From contig OX467082.1 of NCBI GenBank assembly GCA_950106755.1, positions 14,012,001 through 14,076,000 on the forward strand: a stretch of 64,000 nt of DNA. Direction: 5' to 3'. Source of the stretch: Climacium dendroides (taxonomy: Eukaryota; Streptophyta; Bryopsida; Hypnales; Climaciaceae). This document shows, piece after piece, positions 1 to 12,200 of the stretch. Within the stretch, counting starts at the first letter, position 1. The number at the start of each line of letters is the position of its first letter. Made by a program: the position numbers and the translations under genes. The notes under the pieces are model-generated. The model saw only the letters and a program-made list of their open reading frames with translations, ran no database searches and was not told where the DNA came from.

Positions 1-167
1 ATGTCCAACCATAGTGGGTGGGTGCTAATTTGCACTTGTTATGCTAATTTAAATTTTGAAATCCCATTACATTAGGTGGTCCCAATATAGTGATAGGTGA
101 CTAGGGATCAAACTCATAAGGTGTATAAATCTCAGAATATTTACTAACCACTAGGACATCCTTTTGT
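1..167 (-). repeat. tRNA-like SINE head, cut by window edge
   Basis: On the minus strand there is a box A-like motif (complement of 144-157, CCTAGTGGTTAG type). About 30 bases on there is a box B-like motif (complement of 104-115, GAGTTTGATCCC). This order and spacing are those of an internal RNA polymerase III promoter in a tRNA-derived SINE. The body would run leftward out of the window. No tail or target duplication can be seen, so this could also be a chance match. Confidence 0.35.
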
Positions 168-3100
168 GTATAAATTTTGAAAGAATGCATATATGTCAAT
201 CCCTTCTAAAAAATCCACATTCAATTAAGGGAAACAAGAGACATATAAAATACATTATATATTATATATTATACATTATATATATGTGTAAAATGTATTT
301 GCAAAAATAACCAATAAAGGTAAAAATGATGAGTGAGAGCCCAAAATTAAATTATTGGATAAATTACTAACGCCCAACAAAGATGTGTGATTTATTACAT
401 CAAATGGCAAGGGATCATATGAATACTTCTCATGGCTTAAGTACATAAATTATGGATTTTTCCATTACAATAGCCAAAAAAGAAGAACAACAACTACAAC
501 AACCACCACCAACCATCACCACTGGAATTGGACCTAAAGCTTAGAAGTACACATAAAATGGTAAAAAAATAATTACCTCAAGTGATATTAACTTTGAATG
601 TTTATGAAATGTTTTATTAGATGCATATTTTACATGCCAAAAGCATGATTCCAACAATATATATAGCATGTATAAAATGGATACATATTAACTCTTCTAT
701 AAACTAGAAACTAATTCAACATCTTAGAATCCAGTGTAAAATCTTCAAATTTTGAAGATTTTATGGTGAAATCTAGCTTGATCTTTGAAAACGATTGAAG
801 TGAATCTAAAGCATATAATACTATAATATATGGGTATAAAAGAGTTTGGTTTAAAATCTCAAGAATTGAAGAAGTTACTCAAAAGATTCTCTTGTAGTAT
901 ATCTACCAATCTCTTCCTTTTTGTTTTTCTTGGACAAAAGCTTTACCCTAAAGTTTGTATCATCTTTGGATAACATTTTTGAAGGTGGGAAAACAACAAT
1001 ATACAAAAGTGGAAGAAAGAGCTTCTACCATGCATAGAAGAGGAGGAGGCTATAGCGAAGTCTAAGTGGCAAGATAGGTATAGAGAAACAATGAGCAAGG
1101 TAAACAAAAAGACAATAAGTGTACAAAGTGAATCAAATCTAGGTGCATGACTTGGTTTTCTTTTGTCTTCTTAATTTAGGTAAATCAGCCTATGACAAGC
1201 AAATTGCCTAATGTGATATTAGAAATTAGTGACAAAAAAATTAATTTTTACTATTGTAAAAGACTTAAGAAACACCAAAGGTGGCCCCAATTTTTTTTTG
1301 ATGGCTGCATCAATTTTATTTCATTTAATAAAGCAAAGTTCCGTAACAACCCCATAGACTGAGTGATAACCATCAGAAATAATACTAAGTCAGGGCAGCC
1401 ATCATGTGCCTATAATCAACACGAACATGCCTAATATAGTCCATAATGGACTCAATCTGGGCTTATAAAAGAAGGAATAAGAAAATAACTTTTATGACAA
1501 GTTTATACTAGAAAGGTGTAAGTATCCTATGACAGTTGTTAATAATTTTATGACTATCTCCCAAAGCATTGATATGACAACAAATCACCCTAATGCAGTC
1601 TAAATTCCATTTGTTTGAAAAAATCTGCCATGGGTTGATGTAAGACTCTCATGCGAGGATTTTTAGGTGATTGTATTAGGCAATTGGCTTGTCATGGGCT
1701 AGTTTACCTTAGTCCATGTTGTACACACGGTCTAGGTGTAAGTATCCTTACAACACCAAAACGTTGTAAAATGACTGAAAATATCGTCCTAGGGGATTCC
1801 ATGATGTTTTACCAAACTTAGGTATCTAATCATCCAAATAGCGATTTGTCCAAACTCCTCATACTCTTCCGGTTACAAATACTTATCAAATTGCAATTTG
1901 GACCTAATCTATTCTGCTTTCTGAAAATGTGTAGACTGGTTTTTATTATGGATGAACCACTAATAAATTCCTATAGTTTTAAGTTCGTTCACAGGGAGGT
2001 ATGGATACCTAAGGGTAATTCTAAAAGGATAATGGATTAATCAATCCCCAAGATATGCACAATTGAGGGAAATAGGGAATTCCTAATCCAAACAAATACA
2101 ATACATAAGACTATTTTTTATTATATTTAAACCAAGGATGGATAACTTATCAATTGATTCGTAAATCCATAGCTCTAGCTTTGCTCCCCAATCTCCTAAC
2201 AATTCCACCAACCGCTTTAGTACATACTCCAATTGATCTTTCTCCACATCTTCATAGCATCATCAATTGATTCTTCAACCACTAGGGCATTTCCTCACTA
2301 TGACTAATTAATTTCAATTTGAATTGTTTTCAACTATAGCATGATTCTTCTATTGACCACCAATCACCCTGACTCTATAGATTACTCCAAATTCACATAT
2401 CAACACTCATCACTCATCTAGCCATCCACTATTGACACACAATTAAATCATTCACAAACAATCAATTTCTCCTCAACTACAGCCATAGTAATTCCATCGC
2501 CTGAATACACCCATAAATTCAATCACTCCATTCTATAATCATATACACTATTGAGCCTTTTAGTTTAAAACACTTAATTTCTCTTAATATAAATTCTCTT
2601 GATAATATAGTTTTACAACCATAGAATTTTGTTTTAGCCACTGCATCTATTGATTCTCTTTATCCAGTTGATTATACCAAATTTATTCAATCACAGTATA
2701 AAATCTATAGATCTAAACACACCACCATCAATAACATTCACTATCGATTCACCACCAACCCAATATATAAATTACAATGGATCAACATAATATAAAACAA
2801 TCCCAAATTCATCACACCATTCTCCATTCCACACAATAGCCAATTACACAAAATAATTCAATAAATTCCAATACAGAAATTCAATAGCATACACACATAC
2901 ACAAACTTCAAATTCCAATTGATCACCACTTTGTATTTCATTTTGATATTACAATAGATCTTCACTATTTACAATCTCACTCCGTAATAATGTCGATCCA
3001 ACACAATAAAACGAACACCAACACTATAGCAATTTAACTCTTTACTACCACTAAATTCCACAACTAAGACTATAGATTAGTACACATTGCTGGACTCACC

Positions 3101-5307
3101 ACCGCATAGGAGCTGGACTTCCTCTTCTAGACTAAGACTTTTCAACTCCTTCACAAGAACAATTCTAACCACCACTATAGATTTTAATCCATTCATCCAT
3201 TAGCCAACATCCATAGATAGAATTCTACAATGAAACCCAAAATAATTGGTAACAATAGAATATTAACCTAGAAATACCATAGTACTACAGAAAATTGGTA
3301 AAATTACCATCACAAAACAAAAATTCAAACAAAATTCTATAGTGTTGATACTACAAAATGACTCCATATTAACATGATGGTTTTCTATACCTCTGTTTTG
3401 TCCTCAAAGGGTCCACTATTTCTCTTTTAGAGAGATAGGGACTTCACCACTCATACTCCTTACACTCTCCGCTCTCTCAAAACAAATAAACACCAAGGAC
3501 AATGAGTTGAGTCAAAGGGGTGATACCTTTACAACTTTCCGGATGGTCGGCCAGAAAGCAAGTCGTTCAAAGCCGCATTAAGTTCCCTTTACTACAACGA
3601 CGGATCTATAAACATCCAAAACTAAAAGAGGTATGTTTTCTAGTTTCTAGACTAATTTTGTGGTTGGCAGACCTTCCGATAGGTGGAAACTTTTTCCTAG
3701 CGGTCGCTTATCTCTGTACAAAATCCATTCTAGGATTTCAGACCCACATCCACGCTACTCTTGGATTCCACCGGATTATCGTTCCGATAATTTAAAGGCA
3801 CCACGCACAAGTCCTCATTCACAAATCTAAATTCCTCTATAAAGTACCCTCTCAGGCTAATCTGATTGTTGAAAATCCAGATTCCTCCTTACTCATCCTA
3901 TCTTACACCCCAACACTTATACGAACAAGTAGACAAATTCTTTGCAAGAAATTGGATCCAAAGCGTATGCCTAGATGCTCAAATTAAAGAACAGAATGAA
4001 AATAGAATGGAATGAAATCGGATGGAACATGAAGGCAACAAACCTGCCCACCCTTAAAAACAAAACAAAGGGGCCTAACAACCACCACAAAACTAGGGCA
4101 ACGACACAACTGATCGTTCCGGGATTGCTGGAAAGTCGTTGGCCAATTGGCCCAATCAACTTGGAACCTAGGCCCCCCCACAGGAAACCCATTCTAGAAC
4201 AAACATTCGGATCAAAACCCTAATTACTTCAAAAACTACTCTAACTACCTACTTTCCCTTCCTCACCTTCTTCAAATTGTTTCCGCCCTCATCCATCGGT
4301 GTAGATAACCTCGTAGCAGTGGCCTTGGGAGGTGGAGTCGACTTCACTATTGACCGGGTCACCACCTTGGAAATTGGCGCGGACCAAACAATCTTAGGCG
4401 ACTCGGACTCTTCATCTGTCTTTGATTTGGTCTCATAACTCTTGGTTGACTTTAATAATTGAATCCTCAACTACTCAAGAAGAGAATTATTCATAGTTTC
4501 CTTCAAAAAAATCATGCAATTGTAGTTCCAACTAATCTTAAGGAAGAGGCTAAAGTATAGCATGTAATCTTTGTTTGTAGATCCCCATAAGTGAAAATTT
4601 CTAAAATGATATTCAAATGTAATCAATTGTCATGTACTAATAGAAATGAGTGATGTAATCCAAAAATAAAACGTGAATCACTTTTAGACTAATCAAGTTG
4701 GAAAATAACTTAGTTGTTAGGGATTGCTGAATAGTAATAAGCAATTTGTATTGGTCAAACTTCCCTAGAACCTAATTAAAACAAACATGTTTGTTACCTA
4801 GACCCTAAAAAAAAATCTTTTTCAATCTTAAAAAAGAATCTTTTTCAATTTAAAAAGGTCTAGTTTGTGTACATTTTGTATATTAATATGTCATTGAACA
4901 TCTAAACCATTAATGGTTGTCCATTTACTCCATTAGGAAAACCAAAAAATTGCTAGCATATATATGTTGTAAGTAAAATAGAATCCCCAAAGCATGATTG
5001 TCAATAGATGTACACTAGGAAGGCAAAAAAACTACAACATTTGTTTAAATCCCTAGCATATTAGTTGTAAGCAAACTAAAATCCAAAAAAGCGTGGCCAT
5101 TAATAGTTGTCCATTAGAAATGTAAAAACATGAAAGCATTTTACCACATAGTAGCATACATTGATCCATCTTCTTTGAGAATGTTGGGCACCCGGCGGGT
5201 ACTTAAGTCCACCACCACTCTCTTCTTTTTCTTTTTTTTTTCATGAGACTCCATGCGCATTTAGTTGAGTAAAAGAGTGGTGAGATAAGGATTATGCTAG
5301 CAAGAGA
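168..5307. other. AT-rich spacer, no gene recognised
   Basis: About 5 kb of AT-rich sequence without a supportable gene. It contains a TATA-rich tract near 239-292. Two patches of higher GC (about 3500-3800 and 3970-4470) have open frames of 91 codons (+) and 73 codons (-), but neither resembles a family I know. They look like worn remnants rather than genes. Confidence 0.6.
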
Positions 5308-5426
5308 CCCTACTAGAAAATTCAGATTTTTTGTTGATTTGGACGTTGTTGATTTGGACAAAAATCAACAAAAAAGTGTTGATCAACATGTCCAAATCAA
5401 CAAAAAATCTGAATTTTTTAGTAGTG
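5308..5426. mobile_element. CACTA-type MITE, 119 bp
   Basis: The two ends form an inverted repeat of about 37 bases differing at two or three positions. The right end read inward begins CACTACTAAAA; the left begins CCCTACTAGAA. The element is flanked by a perfect 3-bp direct repeat, AGA (5305-5307 and 5427-5429). CACTA/CACTACTA ends with a 3-bp duplication are the hallmark of the CACTA (En/Spm) superfamily. The element is too short to code and is a non-autonomous miniature form. Confidence 0.85.
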
Positions 5427-5489
5427 AGAAAGGTGAGGTTGGTGCCGTTTGCACCAAATTAGAGTTTCTGCTCTCTTTGTTGGTACACC

Positions 5490-6449
5490 ATGAATCGATT
5501 CGACAAACTCCGTAAGCCTACGGTCACGGTTCGGATTGTCACTCTGGCTATCCTTTCCGATTTGACCATCCAAAAATAGTTAGAGGAGGACCTAATGAGG
5601 ATGGGATGCCTAGGACTTATGCTAAGGCTGTAGAACCTCAAGAATGACGAGATGATTCAAGAACTCATTATAGGAGTTCTAAACCAATATAAGTTGACGG
5701 TGAGAAGTCGACCTGTAGCTTGGACCGCAGATATTTGGGCGGAGGTATATGGGTTCACGAAAGTTGAATTCAGATTTGCCTCCCAGACGGACAAGTACGT
5801 AAACGGGAAGTTTCGGAATCTATTGTTCAGTGACCGAAACAACGCAACTGAAACAACAGAATTCTGTTGAAATTCCTACGTTTTCTACTAGTGATACCCA
5901 AAAGAGATGTATGCCATCAGTAATTGTAAAGACAGTAGGCATAGACGGGTGCTAGAATTCCTGATTCCACTTCTATATCTGGATAAGTCCACACGAGTCA
6001 CGATCATTGTGGCCAACACCATTTTGGAGGCTATGGAAGACTGAGTAGTGAATTGGAGGCAAGTAATCGGAATAGTAGTTGCAAAACTTGCGAACATTGT
6101 CTTGAAGAGTAAGACTAGCTTGATTAGTCCATACATGTTCCACCTCTATCACCACCACAAGGTGCTGAGTAATTTGGAGGTGCTAGCATATAACATCGGG
6201 GGCAACGATTTTACAATATGGCCTTACGGAGGAGGTCGAGTCGAATCGTTTGCAATCAGAAGAGGAGGAAGACGTTCTAGAGGTCAAGGAGGACACCACC
6301 GAACAACGGAAGGAATAAAGGAAGTCCAGCAATCCGGGCTCACGAGGAAAGTTGCCAACGCTGGAGGGAGAGGAGCTCAGCCAACTTCTGACTTAGGGAG
6401 AGAATTCGGATCCCTTCGAGACCGGAATCCATTGGATGCGCCTTATTGA
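5490..6449 (+). pseudogene. decayed retroelement- or transposon-like coding remnant
   Basis: One reading frame of 320 codons runs from an ATG at 5490 to a terminal stop at 6447 with no frameshift. It is interrupted by in-frame stops at 5577, 5631, 5868, 5889, 5892 and 6042. The conceptual protein has a conserved-looking core: an AWTADIWAEVYGF stretch near codon 75, a CKDSRHRRVLEFLIPLL stretch near codon 145, and an SPYMFHLYHHH stretch near codon 210. The tail is rich in Gly and Arg. This resembles repeat-associated proteins that I recall only vaguely from non-seed plant genomes, so the family name is left open. All six internal stops are TAG or TGA, which fits decay by C-to-T change at CAG, CGA or TGG. 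A CACTA MITE lies 63 bp upstream. Confidence 0.6.
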
Positions 6450-7991
6450 TGATTGCTTGGCGCTTCTCTTTTTTGTTTGTGGTTTTTAAAGACTTCCCAG
6501 CAAAATCTAACTTGGAATGCTCTCTAGCTTTGTAAGCATCACCTTCCTCACCGTCCCATACGATCCAATTGCAGTTTGCTCTGGCATAGGGATCACTTTC
6601 ACACAACTTTCAAGCCACTTAAATGTTCCACTCACACAATGAGCCGTTATTGCGTCTTTAAGTGTCAATCTCTACGGGGCCTGTTTTTTCTTACGTGAAA
6701 TAGAAAATTGCTGAGCAAACTTCTCGACGAAGCGCAATTTTGAAACAACCTCTTTGTCTTGTATGTCCCAATTAGTACCATCAACTTTCTTCCCTGTGTG
6801 GTAGCACCAATTTTTCACTATTATATTTGTAGTGAATGCAACCACCTGATTATCCAACTACTCCAAGTGCAACCAAAAATCTAAGAAATTGTTGTGGTTG
6901 TTTTGGGTGTAAAAAAGAAAAAAATCAATTGAAATTTTTTTAGACTAATTAATTTTGATACTTGTAACTCTTGAAAAAATTTCAAATAATTTGGGATTGT
7001 CTTTTCTATTCTAACTCATTTATGTTCATTTTTGGCAACAAAAATTAGAACAATTACAAAACAAAGCCTCTCCACAGTGCATCCGCCCCTGACTATTGCG
7101 TCCTCACTATTGCGTTCGTGCCCTGACGACCGCGTCCGCGCCTTGATGACCACGTGGCAGCCACGTGGAGTTTTTTCCACTTATATGAAAGTCAACTATA
7201 TATTGACTCTATCGGACGAGCGGGACTTCTACCAAACGGGTGAATTGGACAGACGAGCGAACCGGACGTCCGCCCACTATGAAAAACCTGGGAAAAATGC
7301 TAGAACTTCTTATTTCCACCAATGATCAAATTTTGAAAATTTTGAATTCATACATTGAAGCATAGACTTAAAATTAGCTATAGTAGAAGAAGTTGAGAAA
7401 TTAACTATCACAAAACATATGCATTGTTTTGTGATAGTAGATTAATTTGGCCTACCACTTATAGATGAAACTACATACAACATTATGAACTTAGGGGATG
7501 CTCTAAGGGTAGAGTAGATGTAGGTAGGGAACCATTTTGGGAAGGATTTGTCTAATGTTTTCATCCCTCACATATATAAAATATGTCCATGTGATGAAGT
7601 GATTAATTTAGTATATCAAGGCCTATATATATGCTCCCCTCTATGAGGGTCAAAGTTGGCATATTGTCATTAAATTATTTTTGTTAAAAACTACCACATG
7701 TCATCCATTGTGATTCATGCAAGGTAACATGGACCTTTCAAAATTTGATGTAGAAATTCTATTTATGCACCTTTGTGCCAAATTGACCCTCATATATAGT
7801 AGTGGGAGGTCCTTGATCCAATATAAAGTCAAATTTTTTCCAATTTTATCATCTATGGTAAATAATATGTTTTGTGCAAATTTTTAGGTACATTCCATAA
7901 AAGAACATCTATACTCCACGTAGGACACTACATTGTTCAACTTAAGATAGCGTACTCTTGAAGCGACCATTGAAGACCTGATTGCCTTTTG
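6450..7991. other. spacer with possible minus-strand coding debris
   Basis: Minus-strand open stretches at about 6857-6672 and 6606-6340 have fairly normal base composition. They contain plausible peptide segments (for example NCNWIVWDGEEGD near 6560), broken by stops between them. They may be exons of a decayed element lying opposite to the remnant at 5490-6449. The family is not recognised. From about 6900 on the sequence is AT-rich with no gene visible. Confidence 0.35.
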
Positions 7992-8183
7992 GAGAAAGTT
8001 AAATCTTCTTAAAACAATTTCCATTAAATTTTTGTAGAAAGAAAAATGAAATTGACATCTAACCCAAGTCGTTTCATATTTTTTGAACCTTTGTGAAATT
8101 AGTTACGAATTTTTGAAGTTAAAATGCAGTAGTCATTAAAAGGCTGAAATGTACGTACATTGAAGAAAACAAAATGTACCGAT
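7992..8183 (+). repeat. gene-proximal dispersed repeat, copy 1 of 3
   Basis: About 190 bases matching 42086-42295 and 58332-58560 in the same orientation. The shared core reads GACATCTAACCCAAGTCGTT (8053-8072), followed by a GAAATTAGTTACGAATTTTTGAAG-like block and then an AACAAAATGTA motif. It lies about 1 kb upstream of the PI4K alpha start. No terminal inverted repeat or target duplication was found. Confidence 0.65.
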
Positions 8184-9202
8184 GTGTCCTGGTAGAGAGC
8201 TACCTACCTGCAAATGCGGGGGTGGGAAAGCAAAGGAATTTTGAATCGAGGGGACAAGGATGCGATGAAAAGGGATCTGGTTCGGGACGTGGAATTGGGC
8301 CGTGCGCTCTTCTTCTCTACTGACACCCACCCAGAGAGCCTTCACACGCTCAGCATTTCCGTCCCCTGGTGCGGTGCTGCCTGGCTCCCTGGCGACCTCC
8401 ATCCCTCGAACGAATCGCCATCTTCATCTTCATCTTCATCGCCACCGTGCCTTATGCATTCTGACTTTGGACGTCGCTTTGCGCGCCAGCCTACCGTTCA
8501 AGTTTTGAAGTCGTCGACAGTTCAATGGAATGAGGAGTTCATTTGTGCAGGTGAATGCGGTGATTTGTCTGTTTGGATGCGGAAGTCGAGTTGTGTGTAG
8601 TCATTGAGAGTTGAACGCCAAGTGGTTCAGAGCGAGATGGATTTGATGGATTGCGCGCAATGTAGGTGATTTACGAGGTAGAGCATTGTATGACGAATTT
8701 TGTGATTCAAGATTGTAATTCCCGAAGGAGCTGGAGCGGTGGAGAGGTTGAAGTTTTGGTGATTTAAAGTTTTGTAGTGGCGTGATCGAGGTCTTTGTCT
8801 CGTGAGGGCTGAATAATTTGCTAATCGAGGACTCGGTTTGATTTGGGAATCGGAGTCGTTCATCTTTCTTGCCAGCTCTGACGCTTTGTCGTGGATGGTT
8901 TCAGGTCGTTTGTGGAGGTTGAATGCATTTTTAGGGGACTAAAATGTGATTTGCGATTTTCTTGATCGCTGGCCATTGAGGATTGGTGTATCTTCTTGGA
9001 TGGTGTTATTACTGAGTTTGACCGTGTTCCTGTCATAGAATGTTACGGCTTCCATGGCCTCGCAATGTAGGCCATCACTTGGTTTGAAGCTGCGCAAATT
9101 TCCATACATTTCAGTGCAGATTTGCATTAATTTGTTCTAGATCACGATCCTGAGCTTTGTTCGCATGGACCGTTGCTCATGTTAGTCACACTGTAGACAG
9201 TC
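8184..9202 (+). promoter_or_regulatory. upstream and 5' leader region of PI4K alpha
   Basis: GC content rises sharply relative to the preceding spacer, with a CATCTT microsatellite near 8420-8440, and there is no supportable coding frame. A plausible 5'-UTR intron runs from a CAG/gtgaat donor near 8550 to a ttctag acceptor near 9140. That would leave a short leader exon next to the ATG at 9203. The leader structure is inferred from splice-like motifs only. Confidence 0.4.
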
Positions 9203-12200
9203 ATGAGGGCGTTGGCCGAGCTTTGCAGTTTATTGACGGAGAGGAGGTCTGCGTCTTCTCCAGAAGTAATTGCTGTGCTGCTGAATCAATGTCCGGCTCC
9301 TGGCTTCACTCAGCGCGTACCAGTGCATCTCACAGGGCGCCAGTACAATGGAATATTGCTTCTGGCTCGGTATTTGGCATGCATCAGTGATAGAGACGGT
9401 ACACCCGAGCTTCTCTCTCTTGTCTTGGAGTTCTTGCAGGGTGTTCCTTCTATTGTCAAAGATGATTCACCCTTCACCCCCGATTATATGGATTCTTATT
9501 TCGAAGAGCTTCTCAAGTACGTTGCCGAGGTTGCAAGGGTGTGTCCAAATGTAGCTTTTGATACGAGCAAGGTCATCACTGACTTCATTCAGAGATTTAT
9601 AGCGGGTTCGGTACAAGAGGGTTCGAGTTTTGCGAAAGAAAATACTTCTTTGACGAAGGCTTTATTTTCAGCGATAAGCAAGGGCTGCCCTACATTGATT
9701 GCAGATGATGCAGAACGTGTAGCACAGACTGTTTTGAAGCACTGGATGATTCGCATCGAATCTCCATCTGCATCATTTTCGCCCCAGGAGCTTGCTTCAA
9801 ATGGCGAATTTCCTACATTGTATCATACACCTGAGAATAATGGAGTACTGAAGATATTATCCACAGAGACCTCAAGTGATTATTCGATTGAAGTTAACAC
9901 AAATCAAGGCAACTCTTTTCACACTCCCCAATCCACACCCACTAAATTTAGCCCTCGTACGGTGGATGGATCTGGTGATAGTGTGGGTCACTCTGATAGG
10001 TATAGTGGCAATACGGGTCAGTCTGATAACGCGAATGGCGATATCAAGGGACACTTTGAGAAGTCGAATGGCATTAGCAAGGGTGGAAGAAAGCTGCAGG
10101 CTTTCTTTGAAGCGGAGACGTTGGAGGCGCTGGAGCGGCAGGATCTAGCGATTCGACTCTTCGCCCAAGTTCTGGAACAAATTAGGGACAGTGACCCTCT
10201 TGTTCTTCAATTGAGAGCTGCCTCGCTCAGACAGCTTCGAGATGTGGCTACGCTTTTGAAGGTATTGTACCATAACGTATTGCCATTATCATGCTGAGCT
10301 GTACGTCTCGTGAGTAGTTGTGGTTACGTACCACACTGCGGAAGTTCTTTGAATTCATCGAATTTTCTCCCACTGCATTGCTGGAAGTCCCTCTTTAGCC
10401 AAAAATTGAAGAATCGGAGGTTGATTTCAAGGTCAACCACTAGAAAGGGCTTTCAAATTTTGGTAGTTCAATGGCATCTGCATCGGTTTTTTCATGAGGC
10501 TTCGATGTTTTGACACTCTAATCTATTTTCGTCTTCAGATTCGTAAGAGAGATTGGACCATGGATACTGTACCGCTGCTGGCCAAAATGAATGTGAAGCT
10601 TCAGACTGCACAGACAGCTTGTGAAGTGCAACAGCGCTTTTTGAAACCAGATTCGAATGGAAAGATCTCAAGAAGCTACTCAAATGGCAAGCTGCCCAAG
10701 ACTAGAATACGAGAGACACTTTCGTTGTTGATGGACGTAGCGGACGCTTCCATTAGTTCTCCATGGCGGCGGCTGAAATCCAGCGAAACACTAGTTGGCT
10801 ATCTTGTTACTGTGGTGGCAGAAGTTGGTGCCTTACATGGAACCACTATGTTTAGAAACCTTCTACTACGATTCAAGGCACTTCTGTTGGCTGCTTGTGC
10901 CCAGGTGCGTCATTTCATGATTCGCATCTATTTTATGCTTTGGCTGTCACTTACATTTGCAAAATTGTTTCCGTTTGGTTAACGTAACCGTAATTGAGTA
11001 GTACTCCGGTGAGATCAAGGCATCTCATTGAATCTACGCCTGCATGTGGTACTTGAACAGCTTCTATGAAAAATGATTCAAATTATTTGCAGGTGGACAT
11101 GTCATCCGCAAATCCTTTGTTAGCATGCATTGTCAAAGCCGTCTGCGTATTGATTGGTGAAGGCTTGAACTTGGACAAGACATCCACTGAATCTTTCCTC
11201 CTATCGCTGGCAGCTTACGTCCGGGAAAGATTGGCACAGGTAAATTGAACTTCTAGTTCATAGTTACCTATTTACAGAATATTAGACTAGCATACTTTCA
11301 ACTTGCTCGTTTCATCTTCTTTCTCTAGCCCCGTGCATTGCCGGCTGACTTCTGAATAGAACTTTGGGCTGGAGCAGGAGAAGAAAGAAAAATTGGCTGC
11401 TGTGACTCAGCTGAACGTCATATCCTTACTGGCTGATGTTGCAGTCTCGCTAAAGAGTTCAGACGCAGTAGATTTAATATTGCCTCTTTTTATCGAGAGC
11501 TTGGAAGAGGGAGACGCTTCTTTTCCAAGCCCTGTGCGACTCCAGGTACGTTTGACCTCCTAGTTGGTGGTAATATATCTAATTCCATTCACTTTGTAAA
11601 ATTTAGTGGTTGAATTCGTTAGACTTCTAATAAGCAGCATTAATGGGACATACATATTGTGTTGCAGGTCCTGAATGCTTTGGCACGTATGGCATGCTTG
11701 GGCTGTCACAAATCCTACAGGGAGATCGCTGTGCAGCTCACAGGGAGTTATGTTAACAGACTCTCCACATTAGAATCTGCATACAGTCGTCTTGCTCCCG
11801 AGTTAGCTACTGAATTCGAGGAGGTAACGTCTCTTCACTACCTATTGTGGCAGCACTTAGATGCTTGACATCCAGCATAACTCGAACTTTGCTATGTGCA
11901 TCCAGTTTTTTTCTTTGGAACTGACTAACGTGAATCCCTTTTTCTGCGACCTTGCCATACAGGCATTGAACCAAGCCATATTATCTCCTACACCTGCTTT
12001 AGGCATGATAATGAAACAACACCGTCTTATTTTCAACTAATTTGAGTTGAATATTTTGAACACGGACATTATTTTCATGTTGAAACTATGCGCGTATGCT
12101 TGGTAACTTCTGTGAGCGAACAGTTGTTGCAAGGGTAATGGAAAACATAGTGTTCTAATGCAGACTCTTCCATGCGCATTTCTATATATTTCCCAAAGCT

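Noticed and set aside
8378..8391. 14-base identity to the 5' part of plant miR160 (TGCCTGGCTCCCTG)
   Set aside because: The rest of the mature sequence does not match, and no complementary arm occurs nearby to form a precursor. The minus strand likewise gives only a partial target site. Probably chance in GC-rich leader DNA.
8136..8600. Open frames on both strands upstream of PI4K alpha
   Set aside because: They overlap each other in GC-rich leader sequence and show no domain; best explained as leader composition.
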